The position numbers and the translations under genes were made by a program. DNA of 64,000 nucleotides from Candidatus Bathyarchaeota archaeon (GTDB taxonomy: Archaea; Thermoproteota; Bathyarchaeia; Bathyarchaeales; Bathycorpusculaceae), in contig JAOZID010000010.1 of NCBI GenBank assembly GCA_026014465.1, forward strand, positions 278,288-342,287, in the 5' to 3' direction. The notes below the pieces were generated by a model that was given only the letters and a program-made list of their open reading frames with translations, was not told the origin of the DNA and did not search any database. Positions 50,679-59,853 of the stretch are shown piece by piece (the first letter of the stretch is position 1; each line of letters opens with the position of its first letter).

Positions 50679-51430
50679 GGTTTTTCCTCCGGGTTTTGGG
50701 TTTGGCATTGTTCGATGTTTAGGATTTTGCCGTCTTGGATGTGGACGATGTAGTCGCATTGTTGGGCTATCCAGCGGTTGTGGGTGACAAGCACGAAGGT
50801 TTGGTTGTTTAGTTTGTTGATTCGGCGGAACAGAGCCATGACGTCGGCGCTTGTGGTGGAGTCCAAGTCCCCTGTGGGTTCGTCGCCCAAGACGAGGGCG
50901 GGTTGGTTGATTAGGGATCTTGCTACGGCGACGCGTTGTTGTTGTCCGCCAGAGAGTTCCGAGGGCAAATGGTACAGCCTATCGCCCATGCCAAGTTCGC
51001 GCAGCAGCATTTTTGCTTGTTCACGAGCCAAGCCTGAATTCATGCCCTTGAGCAACAGAGGGGTTTCCACGTTCTCCACAGCACTTAGAAACGGGAACAG
51101 GTTAAACAGCTGGAAAATAAAGCCGATGTTGTCGCGTCGAAAAGCAGTCATCTGTCCGTCAGAGAGGCTGTTAGTGTTCACGCCGTCAATTATGATTTCG
51201 CCTTCCGAGCTGCGGTCTAAGTGCCCAATCATGTTTAGCAACGTGGTTTTGCCGCATCCAGACGCGCCCATAATCGCCATCAAATCACCCTTCTTAACGA
51301 TTAAGTCGACGCCGCGAAGAGCGTGCACCTCATTGGATTTTCCTTCATTGTAGCGTTTATGGAGCCCAGTTATCTGAAGAATGGGCGTGTCTGCGTTTTT
51401 GGTTTGGGTTTGAGCTTGTGGTTTTGCCAT
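50675..51430 (-). CDS. ABC transporter ATP-binding protein (LolD/MacB type)
   Basis: 251 residues. Walker A MGASGCGKTTLLNMIG, Q-loop IFQLFNLFPFLSAVEN, signature LSGGQQQRVAVARSL, Walker B ALVLGDEPTGDLDS and H-loop VTHNRW. Glu and Asp in DEPTGDLDS mark the MacB/LolD class that powers FtsX-fold permeases by mechanotransmission rather than transport. It lies between the permease and a second, extended ATPase and overlaps the latter. Confidence 0.92.
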   Translation of the reverse strand: MAKPQAQTQTKNADTPILQITGLHKRYNEGKSNEVHALRGVDLIVKKGDLMAIMGASGCGKTTLLNMIGHLDRSSEGEIIIDGVNTNSLSDGQMTAFRRDNIGFIFQLFNLFPFLSAVENVETPLLLKGMNSGLAREQAKMLLRELGMGDRLYHLPSELSGGQQQRVAVARSLINQPALVLGDEPTGDLDSTTSADVMALFRRINKLNNQTFVLVTHNRWIAQQCDYIVHIQDGKILNIEQCQTQNPEEKP

Positions 51431-51444
51431 GTTTGTGCCTCCTT

Positions 51445-54400
51445 TTATCCTACGTATCTTAGGGATTCGGCGGGGGGGATTCTTGAGGCGAGCCAGCCTG
51501 GAACTGCGCCTGCGCCTAGGGCGATTAGGATGATTATGGAGAGGTAGATGCCGATGTCTTGCCAGGGGATTACGAGGGTTACGTTTTGCATGTTGGCAAA
51601 GCCTAGGCTGATGATTAAGCCGTTGACTATGCCTATGACTAAACCGATTATGCCTAGCACCACCAACTCCAACAGCACAGAGGTCATGACCTGCGCCTTG
51701 GGGAAGCCTATTGCCCGCATCATGCCGATTTCACGTTTTCGTTCAGAAACGTTGCGCACTGAAATGATGCTCATACCCACCGCGCCAATGATAAGCCCAA
51801 AGGTCACGTAGATTTGCAGGAACGAAATCAGCCGCGTGACCATTTCCATGGAGGTTTGAATCTTGGAGTACAAGACCGTGGCGCTTGCAACTACAAAGTT
51901 GTCTTCAGCTAACTCGCGGTATCCTTGGTCGTTAGTGTTAGTGTATTCCTCGACGGCTTGGGCGATGGATTCGATTTGCGGGTCGTCCATGGCGTAGCTG
52001 GTTTTTATGAGGAAATGGTCAAATTGCTCGTCGGTTCGGGCGGAGACGCCGCTTGTAGGGAAGAAGGCGGTTTGGTTTGCCCAGTACTCTGGCAGGTATA
52101 TGGCCCCTAAGGCGGCGGTGATGTCGACTTTGCTCCAGTCTATTTGTCCACCTGAGAGGGGGAAGCCTCCTGCGCGTTGGTAGTCAAGCTTGCCTGCGAT
52201 GGTGAATGCTTGGTACATGGGGACGCCCGTGCTGGATACGCCTGTTGGAAGCCAGATTTGCATGCCCAACGGCAACAGGTACGAGTCGGTGAAAACTATG
52301 GGGTTTTCGATAACCGTGCCGTTTTCGGCGCGCAAAACCGCCACGTCTTCTAGGTCGTCGCCTGCAAAGCCGCCAAGGGCGCTTGTGACATCAACGTTGC
52401 CCATATCGCTCTCGCCAGAGTAAAACGATAGGATGTCAAGTGTGACGTTGTATGCGGGCATTTTGTAGTTGGGGTCAAAGAACAACTCCCAAGACTGCTT
52501 GGACAAATCTAAAAGCTCGTCGTTGGTCATGTCGGAGCCTGTTTGTTCTCGTACGCCATCGGGGAAACCGCTAAGGTAGAAGTCGTATCGCCAGTTTTCA
52601 TCGTCTGGGGAGGTGGCGTTTCCAAGTATCTGCTCGGGGCGCAGTTCGACGGCTTTTAGCGGAAGCATATCCGAAGTGGGGTTATACTGGGGCGACGCAG
52701 GGTCTACTAGCACGGTGAATTTGGTGTAGTCTGTGGCGCTGTAGTAGGTTCGCAGTCCAATGACGTCGGTTAGGGAGGAGTCCAGCTTGTATAGCTCGCT
52801 TGCGTAAGAGGTGCCGCTGATTAATGCTTCAGGCTTGTTTAGAGACACAAAGAAGTCCACGCCGCGCGAGTCTTCCTCGCTTTGAGTTACCGTGCCCAAG
52901 TTAGTTGGAATTAGCGTAGCCACCAACACGTTCAATGTTAGAATCACCGCGAAAATCGCAAACGTCAATGTAGAGCGCGACTTGTGAGAGGAAATCAACG
53001 CAGGCGATATCTGACCCACGCCTTTTAGACCCCGCACTTTAATGAGAACCCTGCGCAAGCCTTTCATGACAACGGGCAAGTTCAGCGCAACAAACAGCAC
53101 TGAGCCAACGATGATTTCCATCACGCCTATCATGAGGATTTCTATGGATATGTCGATGATGTCGGTTATCCAGGTACCCATGGCGACGACAAAGAGCAGG
53201 GTGGGCATTAGCCAGAGGGCGAGGGCGGTTATGTTGAATGCTTTGGTGGCGCTTATGAACCGTGAGAGCACCAGTCCAATGCCTGTAAACAGCAAGCCTG
53301 AGCCGATTAGGATGTTTCTCCATTCGCCCAAAGTGTCCCAGCCTTCAACTGTCCAGATGACATTGGTGCTGCTTTCGAAAACACCGTTAAACAGCAAAAC
53401 CACGCAGCCGCCCACAATCGCCAACGCACCCAAGGCTACTAGGTTTTGGCTGGTTTTCTCTTCAAAGCGTGTCTTGATTCCACGCAGGGCTTCAACGATG
53501 TTCACGCGCGAAGCTCGCATCGCAGGCAGCAGCCCAGTTACGATGCTTAAGAGTACGCCGACAATTACTGAGATTATTACAATTTCTTGGGAGATTACGG
53601 GTTGGACGCTAAACTCACCTGTGCGAAAAATACTAACCAAATAATACGCTACGCCCTGACCAAACGCTATGCCGCCAAATAAGCCTAAGACGCCGCCGAT
53701 GACGCCTTGGAGTAGGTTTTCGATAAGCATGGAGCGGAAGATGCCTGTTCGGTTCTCTCCGACTGCTCTTAGGACACCTGTTTGGAATTCGCGGTCTTCA
53801 ACGTTCATTAGTTGGACGTTGGTGATTAGCAAAACGCCAGTTATCATGATAAGAAGCCCCAGAGCAGTTAGCACGCTGGATAGCAGGGTCATGAAGAACG
53901 CGGCTACGTTGAAAAAGTTCAAGCGGGGCGCAGTTACGGCGTAGATGTCGTAGGATTCGCCTGTGAGGGGGTTGGTTTGCTGGGGGACTTGGTTTTTGAG
54001 GGCTTCAACTTGCTCTTTGAGGTAGTCCTCACTTATTTCGTAGGTGAAGTGGTTGGTTTTTAGCGAGATAAGGTACGTGCTGATTTGGTCGGTTTGGCGC
54101 AGGGGGTCTTGCAGGCTTACCCAGCCCTGAAGATGCGGCAGGGCAAAAACTATGTCCGAATATTGTGAGCCGATGCCGGGGCGGTTGGAATCAAAAATGC
54201 CCACAACGGTCAACTCGGCCTTTTCAACGCTGTAAACGGGGTAAACTGTGGGTGCCCCAGTGGTAGGGTCAATTATTGGAGCTCCTGTGGTGGGGTCAAC
54301 CGCGACGGAGAGGGTGACGTTGGTGAATTCTGTATTTAATTTGAAGGGAACTGCGATGTTCTTTGTTAAACCCAGGTTCTCGGCTAGGGCGCTTGACATT

Positions 54401-54843
54401 AGGACGGTTGAGTTGCTGTTTAGCCGTGAAAGACTCAGTTCACCGTCGGATTGCCAGTCGTAAAAAACTCCGAAAACCTTAGGGAAATCAGCGGGGATGC
54501 CAACGGCTGTGACATCAGGGTCAAACTGCGAACCCACGCTCACAGGTATTTGCGACGATAACTCAGGCATTATGCCGACGGCGTCGGGAACCAGCGAGGC
54601 TATGGCTTCTTGTTCGGAAGCTGCTAGGTAGCCGCCTGTGGTGGAGTTGGTTACTTGGATGTCTACTTCGCCTTGGCTTTGCAGCAGGCTGCTGATAAAT
54701 GAGCTCTCCAGCGTGTCAGTGGTAATCTGGATGCCCACAAGCAAAGTCACACCCAACGTAATCGCAAGTATTGCACTTAGATTCTTGGCTTTTCTTCTGG
54801 CTAAAGCACGTTTTGCAATCGTGAAACTGGATTTTGTTCCCAT
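51445..54843 (-). CDS. FtsX/MacB-family ABC permease, double length
   Basis: 1132 residues. N-terminal TM (NLSAILAITLGVTLLVGI, about 23-40), an extracytoplasmic domain, then an FtsX block (FMTLLSSVLTALGLLIMITGVLLI ... NVEDREFQTGVLRAVGENR) with several TMs at about 315-600. A second large extracytoplasmic domain (about 655-990) is followed by a C-terminal FtsX block (LISFLQIYVTFGLIIGAVGMSIISVRNVSERKREIGMMRAIGF ... PPAESLRYVG). Such double permeases act as single-chain dimers. The outside domains contain many Thr/Asp/Pro repeats. First gene of the three-gene operon. Confidence 0.9.
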   Translation of the reverse strand: MGTKSSFTIAKRALARRKAKNLSAILAITLGVTLLVGIQITTDTLESSFISSLLQSQGEVDIQVTNSTTGGYLAASEQEAIASLVPDAVGIMPELSSQIPVSVGSQFDPDVTAVGIPADFPKVFGVFYDWQSDGELSLSRLNSNSTVLMSSALAENLGLTKNIAVPFKLNTEFTNVTLSVAVDPTTGAPIIDPTTGAPTVYPVYSVEKAELTVVGIFDSNRPGIGSQYSDIVFALPHLQGWVSLQDPLRQTDQISTYLISLKTNHFTYEISEDYLKEQVEALKNQVPQQTNPLTGESYDIYAVTAPRLNFFNVAAFFMTLLSSVLTALGLLIMITGVLLITNVQLMNVEDREFQTGVLRAVGENRTGIFRSMLIENLLQGVIGGVLGLFGGIAFGQGVAYYLVSIFRTGEFSVQPVISQEIVIISVIVGVLLSIVTGLLPAMRASRVNIVEALRGIKTRFEEKTSQNLVALGALAIVGGCVVLLFNGVFESSTNVIWTVEGWDTLGEWRNILIGSGLLFTGIGLVLSRFISATKAFNITALALWLMPTLLFVVAMGTWITDIIDISIEILMIGVMEIIVGSVLFVALNLPVVMKGLRRVLIKVRGLKGVGQISPALISSHKSRSTLTFAIFAVILTLNVLVATLIPTNLGTVTQSEEDSRGVDFFVSLNKPEALISGTSYASELYKLDSSLTDVIGLRTYYSATDYTKFTVLVDPASPQYNPTSDMLPLKAVELRPEQILGNATSPDDENWRYDFYLSGFPDGVREQTGSDMTNDELLDLSKQSWELFFDPNYKMPAYNVTLDILSFYSGESDMGNVDVTSALGGFAGDDLEDVAVLRAENGTVIENPIVFTDSYLLPLGMQIWLPTGVSSTGVPMYQAFTIAGKLDYQRAGGFPLSGGQIDWSKVDITAALGAIYLPEYWANQTAFFPTSGVSARTDEQFDHFLIKTSYAMDDPQIESIAQAVEEYTNTNDQGYRELAEDNFVVASATVLYSKIQTSMEMVTRLISFLQIYVTFGLIIGAVGMSIISVRNVSERKREIGMMRAIGFPKAQVMTSVLLELVVLGIIGLVIGIVNGLIISLGFANMQNVTLVIPWQDIGIYLSIIILIALGAGAVPGWLASRIPPAESLRYVG

Positions 54844-54986
54844 TTAGAAGTCACCTGATGGCAAATAGAGACCCAATTTAGGAGGTGAAATATGCTTGCT
54901 ATAATGCAAGTCCGACAAAATAAGATTCTACCGCATATACTCGGGTCTTCGCAAAGGATATATCCGTAAAAACCGTAAGCGCAGGT

Positions 54987-55637
54987 ATGCGCCGTTTAAT
55001 ATTGGAGGTCTCGGATAGGGAGCTTGCCAAGTTCGGGGTAGACCCAGCTACTTTTCAGAGGATAAAATCTTTGGAGCTGCAGCATTTTCTTAGGCAAGAC
55101 AAAACAGAATTTGCGGCAATCTGGAAAGTCGAATTCAAAGACCCCACAACACAAGTAAGCGCGATGCTAGAAAACCAGTTCTTAACAGAAGCCCAAGTTC
55201 TAGAACAAGAAAAAAACGGAGCCTACACCGTCTTCCTGCGCGGAGGCCCCATCTTATCCTCTGTTCTCGAATCCATAGACATAACAAACGGGTACTTGTT
55301 TCCGCCGTTGGAAGTTAGAGACGGCAAAGTCAAAATCTCCTTTTTAGGCAACGAAAAACAGGTCGCAAAATTCTTAGAAGGCATAAACAACTGGGGAATC
55401 CGCTACAAGGTTATTCTTTTGGCGCATGCAGATTTCTCTCCGAACTCGCCGCTTAGCAAGTTAACAGAAAAACAACGAGAAATTCTCATAGCCGCCTACG
55501 AATCGGGATACTATGATGTGCCCAGAAAAATTAACTCAGAAAAGTTGGCGGAAAAGCTTTGCATTACAAACTCCACGCTGGTAGAGCATCTAAGAAAAGC
55601 AGAGCACCGCCTACTAACCCACATACTGGCCAGATAA
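54987..55637 (+). CDS. Bat-type HTH regulator (HTH_10)
   Basis: 216 residues. The N-terminal roughly 150 residues (ILEVSDRELAKFGVDPATFQRIKSLELQHFL ... AYTVFLRGGPILSSVLESIDI) match the sensor-like region preceding bacterio-opsin-activator HTH domains. The C-terminus LTEKQREILIAAYESGYYDVPRKINSEKLAEKLCITNSTLVEHLRKAEHRLL is the HTH_10. Divergent from the ABC operon (143 bp gap), so it probably controls it. Confidence 0.87.
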   Translation: MRRLILEVSDRELAKFGVDPATFQRIKSLELQHFLRQDKTEFAAIWKVEFKDPTTQVSAMLENQFLTEAQVLEQEKNGAYTVFLRGGPILSSVLESIDITNGYLFPPLEVRDGKVKISFLGNEKQVAKFLEGINNWGIRYKVILLAHADFSPNSPLSKLTEKQREILIAAYESGYYDVPRKINSEKLAEKLCITNSTLVEHLRKAEHRLLTHILAR

Positions 55638-55667
55638 CCAGCAAAACAAAAGTGCAGGAAAAGAAGA

Positions 55668-55986
55668 GACGGCGGGCCACAAAGATTCGACACCTAGACT
55701 CCATCAAGCACCTCCAGCCCTACGCTCTTACCCGCAATCCTTTGTGCGCTAAACGTCCAAACTTAGGTTGCTCTCTCCCGAGCCTAGCCAGATTCGCCTG
55801 TCAAACCCTGAAAACAGTTTCCCTACGGAAACCGCTCAGAGACCGCCAGCCTCAAAGGACGGATAGTCACCGTTTCGGAAACGAGGGACAAGACGGCCTT
55901 TTGCGCCTCAGTCTTCGCTGTCAGCCCGTCATATAGAGGGTTTACGGTACAGGGGACCCCTACCCCCTCGCCTAAGACCCGCCGCC
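55668..55986 (-). ncRNA. archaeal 7S / SRP RNA
   Basis: Minus strand, about 319 nt. The ends pair over 11 bp: GGCGGCGGGUC (5' end, 55986) with GGCCCGCCGUC (3' end, 55668). The 5' domain contains GGGGUCCCCUGUACCGUAA and the CUAUAUGACGGGCUGACAGC stretch typical of archaeal 7S RNA. The conserved helix-8 hairpin reads AGGCUC-GGGA-GAGAGCAACCU, with GGGA tetraloop and AGCA motif for SRP54 binding. The RNA scaffolds SRP19 and SRP54 for co-translational targeting. The plus-strand ORF at 55559-55936 is a shadow. Confidence 0.93.
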
Positions 55987-56009
55987 AAACATAACCACTT
56001 GCGCCTCAG

Positions 56010-56017
56010 TATAAAAG
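56010..56017 (-). promoter_or_regulatory. TATA box of SRP RNA
   Basis: CTTTTATA on the minus strand, centred about 27 nt upstream of the inferred SRP RNA 5' end, with AACTAA before it as a BRE-like element. Confidence 0.6.
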
Positions 56018-56199
56018 TTTAGTTACGTCGCCAAGATTAAGTGGCAAATTTAGTGGGTGGAGTTTTGGGTGTGCGTAGTGTAGTTTAGGTGCTCACCAAT
56101 TACCGTGGTTTATGAGGTAGAATGTTGGTGGCACAAAGATTTGTTGTTGAAAAACCTTTAACGTATGCTAAAGGGTTAGACGCGCTAACGCTGTGGTGG
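56018..56199. other. intergenic region between SRP RNA promoter and archaeosortase
   Basis: About 180 bp with no convincing ORF, repeat or hairpin. Confidence 0.4.
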
Positions 56200-58299
56200 T
56201 CAATGGTTTGTTAAGCTGCTAAAAAAAGGAAAGTTGAAGCGGAGTATTTGGGATTTCCAGCGTATGGTTGGGACATCGTTGCCGTTATTTACAAGGACAC
56301 GCCGCAGTAGCCCAACGTTTTCTTGTTCGGCAAGTTTTTGGGCAATCCAGTCTTCAGTAACGGTGGTATCTGATAGCTTTTGGTATTCTTCAAATACGGT
56401 GTGTGTGGTTGCCACGCCGTGTTCTTGGGCGTTATTGAATGCGTCTACAACGAGTTGGTCTTGTTTTGCAAGCTTGCTTAAAAGCATGTGAAGACGATTC
56501 CGCTCTTGTCGAGAAAGCAAGATAAAGTAGATGATAACAGCCACAAGAAGTACAATGCTAGCCGCAGACAAAGTAAGACCGTTTTGGCTAATGGCTAAGG
56601 AAACAACTGTCCAGGTCTGTATGGGCGACCAATAATTTTTGACGGCAAGAGCTACAGGCAACAGTTTAGCTTCAGCTTTAGGAACATCAGCAGGAGATGA
56701 AGGATAAGCAATTATGCTCATTTTAACGTGCATTGTTTGAGTTGTCTCGTTTACGTTAAAGGTAGCCGTTTGGTACCAGTAAAGAACCGCTTGAGTTTGG
56801 TTTGTAGCGGAATACTGGAAAGCAAAGAACCGCGCAACCAAAGGCGGGTTATCCTGAATAGAAACATCGCGCAGGTCAAGCTGGACCACTTTGGGTTTCA
56901 TACCCTGACTAAGAGGATAATTCACCAAACAAGTCTCCCATCTGTGAAGAGGAATCATAGATGTTGCTAATTCAACAGCTACCCAAATCGTTTGACCTGA
57001 ACCATTCGTTGGACGATAGGCATAAACTAAAGAGGCATCTTGCCCAGAGAGTTCCTGAAACGCAGTATCGCGGTACACAAAACTCAGTGCATAACCGTCG
57101 ATTTGAGGAAGAATTTCGGTGTTCCCTTGCTCACCCGAAGGCGTTTGAACCATAACCTCGGCAGGACCTTGTGTCAACGCAAATACAGGAGCCTGAATGG
57201 ATAAAAGCGCTACCACAATCAAAGCTATACTGAAGATTTTCACAAAGTCTGCCTTTCGCAGGTTAAGCTTTGGATAAGAGTAAAGTTTTCCGCAATCAGC
57301 GCAGTAAGGACTGGCAGATTTAGGCAAAGAATCATTACAGGAGGGGCACGTTGGAATTGGAGGCGGTTTTTTAAAGAGTTTCTCGGTGATAACAAAAAGC
57401 AGCAAGGTACCAACAAACATTAGCACAGTAGCACCAAAAGTATGGAAAACTTCGAGGGCTAAAGCGTCACCGTAGTAGTAGCCGATTCCAACTATAGTGG
57501 TTATGCGCAAAATGTTTAGGAGAATGATTAAAGGTATGCCTATGATTAGGATGCTGAATTTGTTACGGAATTTTCCGCGTGTGATGTAAGCAATGAAAAG
57601 TGAGAATATGACGAAACCGATTAAACTGTAGATGCCTGAACAGGCTACGTCTACACTAAAGGTCATTATGCTGTTGTCAGGTCGGGTAAGGGTAATCATG
57701 GGGCTACCGTAGGAATCGGAAAGTACAGAAGCCATTCCAAACAGGTTAGCGATTGAATTTGCTGCGGTAGCACTGATATTTGACAGGGCAGAACCAACGC
57801 CGTACAAGAATTCGGACGGGGGAGGCGTTAGGAAAATCAGGAAGACTATTGGAAAGAGTAGCTGTTTTAGAACTTGCATGTCAAACAAAACAAGGGTAAG
57901 CCCTGCTACGAACACAGGAAGCGTGACCATGTGATATTCTAGGGGCGTGAAAGTGTATGAGCCATACCAGTAAGTCATGATAGCGGTTGCGCAGAGAAGT
58001 ATTCCCGCTAAAAGACCGAAGTGTTGCTGGAAAAAGTTGCCTTGTGGCTGATTGACGCGAAGAGCAGCACTCACCATTTTTCTTTTCCGGTACAAGAAGT
58101 AAGAGAACAGAAAAGGTATTGCAAGTATGTGAAAAGACGCGTCATCTTGCAGGGCGTTATTCAAAATTATAATCAGGTCTTGGGCGTACAAAGCAATAAT
58201 ACTTATTGAGATAGTAGCTAACTTTAGCGCGATTGTTAACCTATGCTGATTCGCCGCAAAAAACGAATGTGAAGAGGACGATGAAGAGGTATTATGCAT
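56200..58299 (-). CDS. archaeosortase/exosortase-like protein fused to zinc ribbon, EpsI-like and C-terminal domains
   Basis: About 699 residues from ATG 58299 (TTG 58314 possible). Residues 30-310 are a multi-TM exosortase core with the catalytic triad: Cys in DVACSGIYS (about 220), Arg in LLNILRITT (about 265) and His in VFHTFGA (about 286). A zinc ribbon follows (CPSC ... YCADC, about 315-338), then one TM, then an extracytoplasmic domain (EILPQIDGYALSFVYRD ... WVAVELATSMIPLHRWETCLVNY) resembling the EpsI partner of exosortases. A last TM (about 585-605) leads to a cytoplasmic helical domain. It should cleave C-terminal sorting tails on exported proteins; candidate substrates are at 17403 and 59854. 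Confidence 0.83.
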   Translation of the reverse strand: MHNTSSSSSSHSFFAANQHRLTIALKLATISISIIALYAQDLIIILNNALQDDASFHILAIPFLFSYFLYRKRKMVSAALRVNQPQGNFFQQHFGLLAGILLCATAIMTYWYGSYTFTPLEYHMVTLPVFVAGLTLVLFDMQVLKQLLFPIVFLIFLTPPPSEFLYGVGSALSNISATAANSIANLFGMASVLSDSYGSPMITLTRPDNSIMTFSVDVACSGIYSLIGFVIFSLFIAYITRGKFRNKFSILIIGIPLIILLNILRITTIVGIGYYYGDALALEVFHTFGATVLMFVGTLLLFVITEKLFKKPPPIPTCPSCNDSLPKSASPYCADCGKLYSYPKLNLRKADFVKIFSIALIVVALLSIQAPVFALTQGPAEVMVQTPSGEQGNTEILPQIDGYALSFVYRDTAFQELSGQDASLVYAYRPTNGSGQTIWVAVELATSMIPLHRWETCLVNYPLSQGMKPKVVQLDLRDVSIQDNPPLVARFFAFQYSATNQTQAVLYWYQTATFNVNETTQTMHVKMSIIAYPSSPADVPKAEAKLLPVALAVKNYWSPIQTWTVVSLAISQNGLTLSAASIVLLVAVIIYFILLSRQERNRLHMLLSKLAKQDQLVVDAFNNAQEHGVATTHTVFEEYQKLSDTTVTEDWIAQKLAEQENVGLLRRVLVNNGNDVPTIRWKSQILRFNFPFFSSLTNH

Positions 58300-58438
58300 T
58301 TTTCTACACGCCAAGTTAAGTTATCTTCTCGCGATGAACAATTTAAATCTAGATGTATGTATCATCTACTAGTATGGAAAAGCTATATTTGCAGAAGTAA
58401 CAGAGCAGACAGGGCAGCATACGGGGAAGGAAAACAAA

Positions 58439-58765
58439 TTATATGCCAAGTTGGGTATCACTGCTGCAAAGTTTCTCTAAAGCAGCTTTCTCTGTCTCTA
58501 ATTCGGTCATTACAAGTTGAACGTCACGACAGTGAAGCTGAAAAGAGCTATACTGACTAAGGAAATCCTTGCCCTTGGCAGTTAGCTGATACAGGGAACG
58601 GTCACGTTTAACAAAATTAAGCTTCAAAGCAGTTTTAAGATATTTCTCCAAAAGCTTGAAACTTAGATTCGCCGCATGCATAATCCGTGTTTTCGGTGAC
58701 CCTGACCCTGCAGCCTCCAAAATCGCAGCTATAAGACGCAGTTTATCACGGTTTTTCCTTACCAT
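58439..58765 (-). CDS. small winged-helix protein (HTH_45-like)
   Basis: About 108 residues. VRKNRDKLRLIAAILEAAGSGSPKTRIMHAANLSFKLLEKYLKTALKLNFVKRDRSLYQLTAKGKDFL is the archaeal HTH_45 winged helix, followed by a Glu/Leu-rich dimerisation helix. ATG 58765 gives the family N-terminus; the ORF extension to 58810 is not needed. It sits between archaeosortase and epimerase genes on the same strand and may regulate the surface locus. Confidence 0.85.
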   Translation of the reverse strand: MVRKNRDKLRLIAAILEAAGSGSPKTRIMHAANLSFKLLEKYLKTALKLNFVKRDRSLYQLTAKGKDFLSQYSSFQLHCRDVQLVMTELETEKAALEKLCSSDTQLGI

Positions 58766-58827
58766 AACGCATTCACACTCTAAAACAGAAAAAGAAGGAA
58801 ACAAAAGCAAATAGGCTAAGCAGATGC

Positions 58828-59748
58828 CTATTCAATCAGGGTTTTTAATCCATCGGTGAGGCTAACGTTTGCACTAAAACCTAGTTCTTTAAGAGTTTTG
58901 GTTTTGTCGCCGTAACTGTGTTTTATGTCACCGACCCGAGCTGGACTGTAGGTAATTTTGGATTTACTTTTTGTGACGGATAAAATGTTTGCTGCCAAGG
59001 CGTTAACACTTGTTGGAGTGCCCGTGCAAACGTTGAAAACATCCGTCTTTACTTGGGTGTTTTCTAAAGCTAAAACCAGAGCACTTACAATATCATCTAC
59101 ATGGATGAAGTCTCTTGTTTGTTCCCCGTCGCCTTCTACAGTTAGGTTTTCGCCTTTCAAGGCGCGGTTGAGGAATTTTGTGATAACCCCGCTGTAGGGG
59201 CTGTTCTCGTTTTTAGGTCCATAAACGTTGAAGAAACGAAGCGCTACGGTTTTAAGGTCATAGCAGTTGGAAAAGGCACTACAGTAGGCTTCTCCTGCGG
59301 CTTTAGAAGCAGCATAAGGAGATAACGGCTTTAGAGCAGTATCTTCTGTAACTGGCAGGCTTTTAACGTCGCCGTAAACTGCGGTGGAGGAAGCAAACAC
59401 AACTTTTTTGACTTTGGACTGGACGGCTTCATGCAGCACATTGAATGTGCCAGTGACATTTACGTCATGGTTTGAAGTGGGGTCTACAACAGAAGTCTTA
59501 ACATCAATTAACGCTGCAAGATGCATTATTGCATTGACTTCACATAAAGCGGTATGTAACGCTTTTTTGTCACAGATGTCGCCCTGAATGAAACTGAAAA
59601 GAGGGCTGTCTTGAGCGTAGTTTAGGTTTTCCAGCTTTCCAGAAGACAAGTTATCAAAAACAGTAACAAAATAGCCACTATTTAGAAGGCGTTTGACTAG
59701 ATTTGAGCCGATGAAACCAGCACCGCCAGTCACAAGAACTTTATACAT
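58828..59748 (-). CDS. NAD-dependent nucleotide-sugar epimerase/dehydratase
   Basis: 306 residues, extended SDR. The NAD loop is VTGGAGFIGSNLVKRL. The catalytic Ser-x-Tyr-x3-Lys appears as FASSTAVYGD ... LSPYAASKAAGEAYC. RFFNVYGPKN and VEGDGEQTRDFIHVDDIVSAL match GalE/RmlB-like UDP-glucose 4-epimerases. It most likely interconverts UDP-glucose and UDP-galactose or their N-acetyl forms for surface glycans. The ATG at 59748 is clear; last residues LTDGLKTLIE are family-typical. Confidence 0.92.
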   Translation of the reverse strand: MYKVLVTGGAGFIGSNLVKRLLNSGYFVTVFDNLSSGKLENLNYAQDSPLFSFIQGDICDKKALHTALCEVNAIMHLAALIDVKTSVVDPTSNHDVNVTGTFNVLHEAVQSKVKKVVFASSTAVYGDVKSLPVTEDTALKPLSPYAASKAAGEAYCSAFSNCYDLKTVALRFFNVYGPKNENSPYSGVITKFLNRALKGENLTVEGDGEQTRDFIHVDDIVSALVLALENTQVKTDVFNVCTGTPTSVNALAANILSVTKSKSKITYSPARVGDIKHSYGDKTKTLKELGFSANVSLTDGLKTLIE

Positions 59749-59853
59749 ATTTCAATTCACCCAGATAATAATAGTTTAACGATACATAAAGTATATGCAA
59801 CTTGGAATTCAACCAAGAAACTTGAGTTTAAAAAAAAAGAAAATTTTGTAGAG

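Noticed and set aside
55559-55936. 125-codon plus-strand ORF
   Set aside because: It lies across the SRP RNA gene, whose helices and conserved loops explain the sequence.
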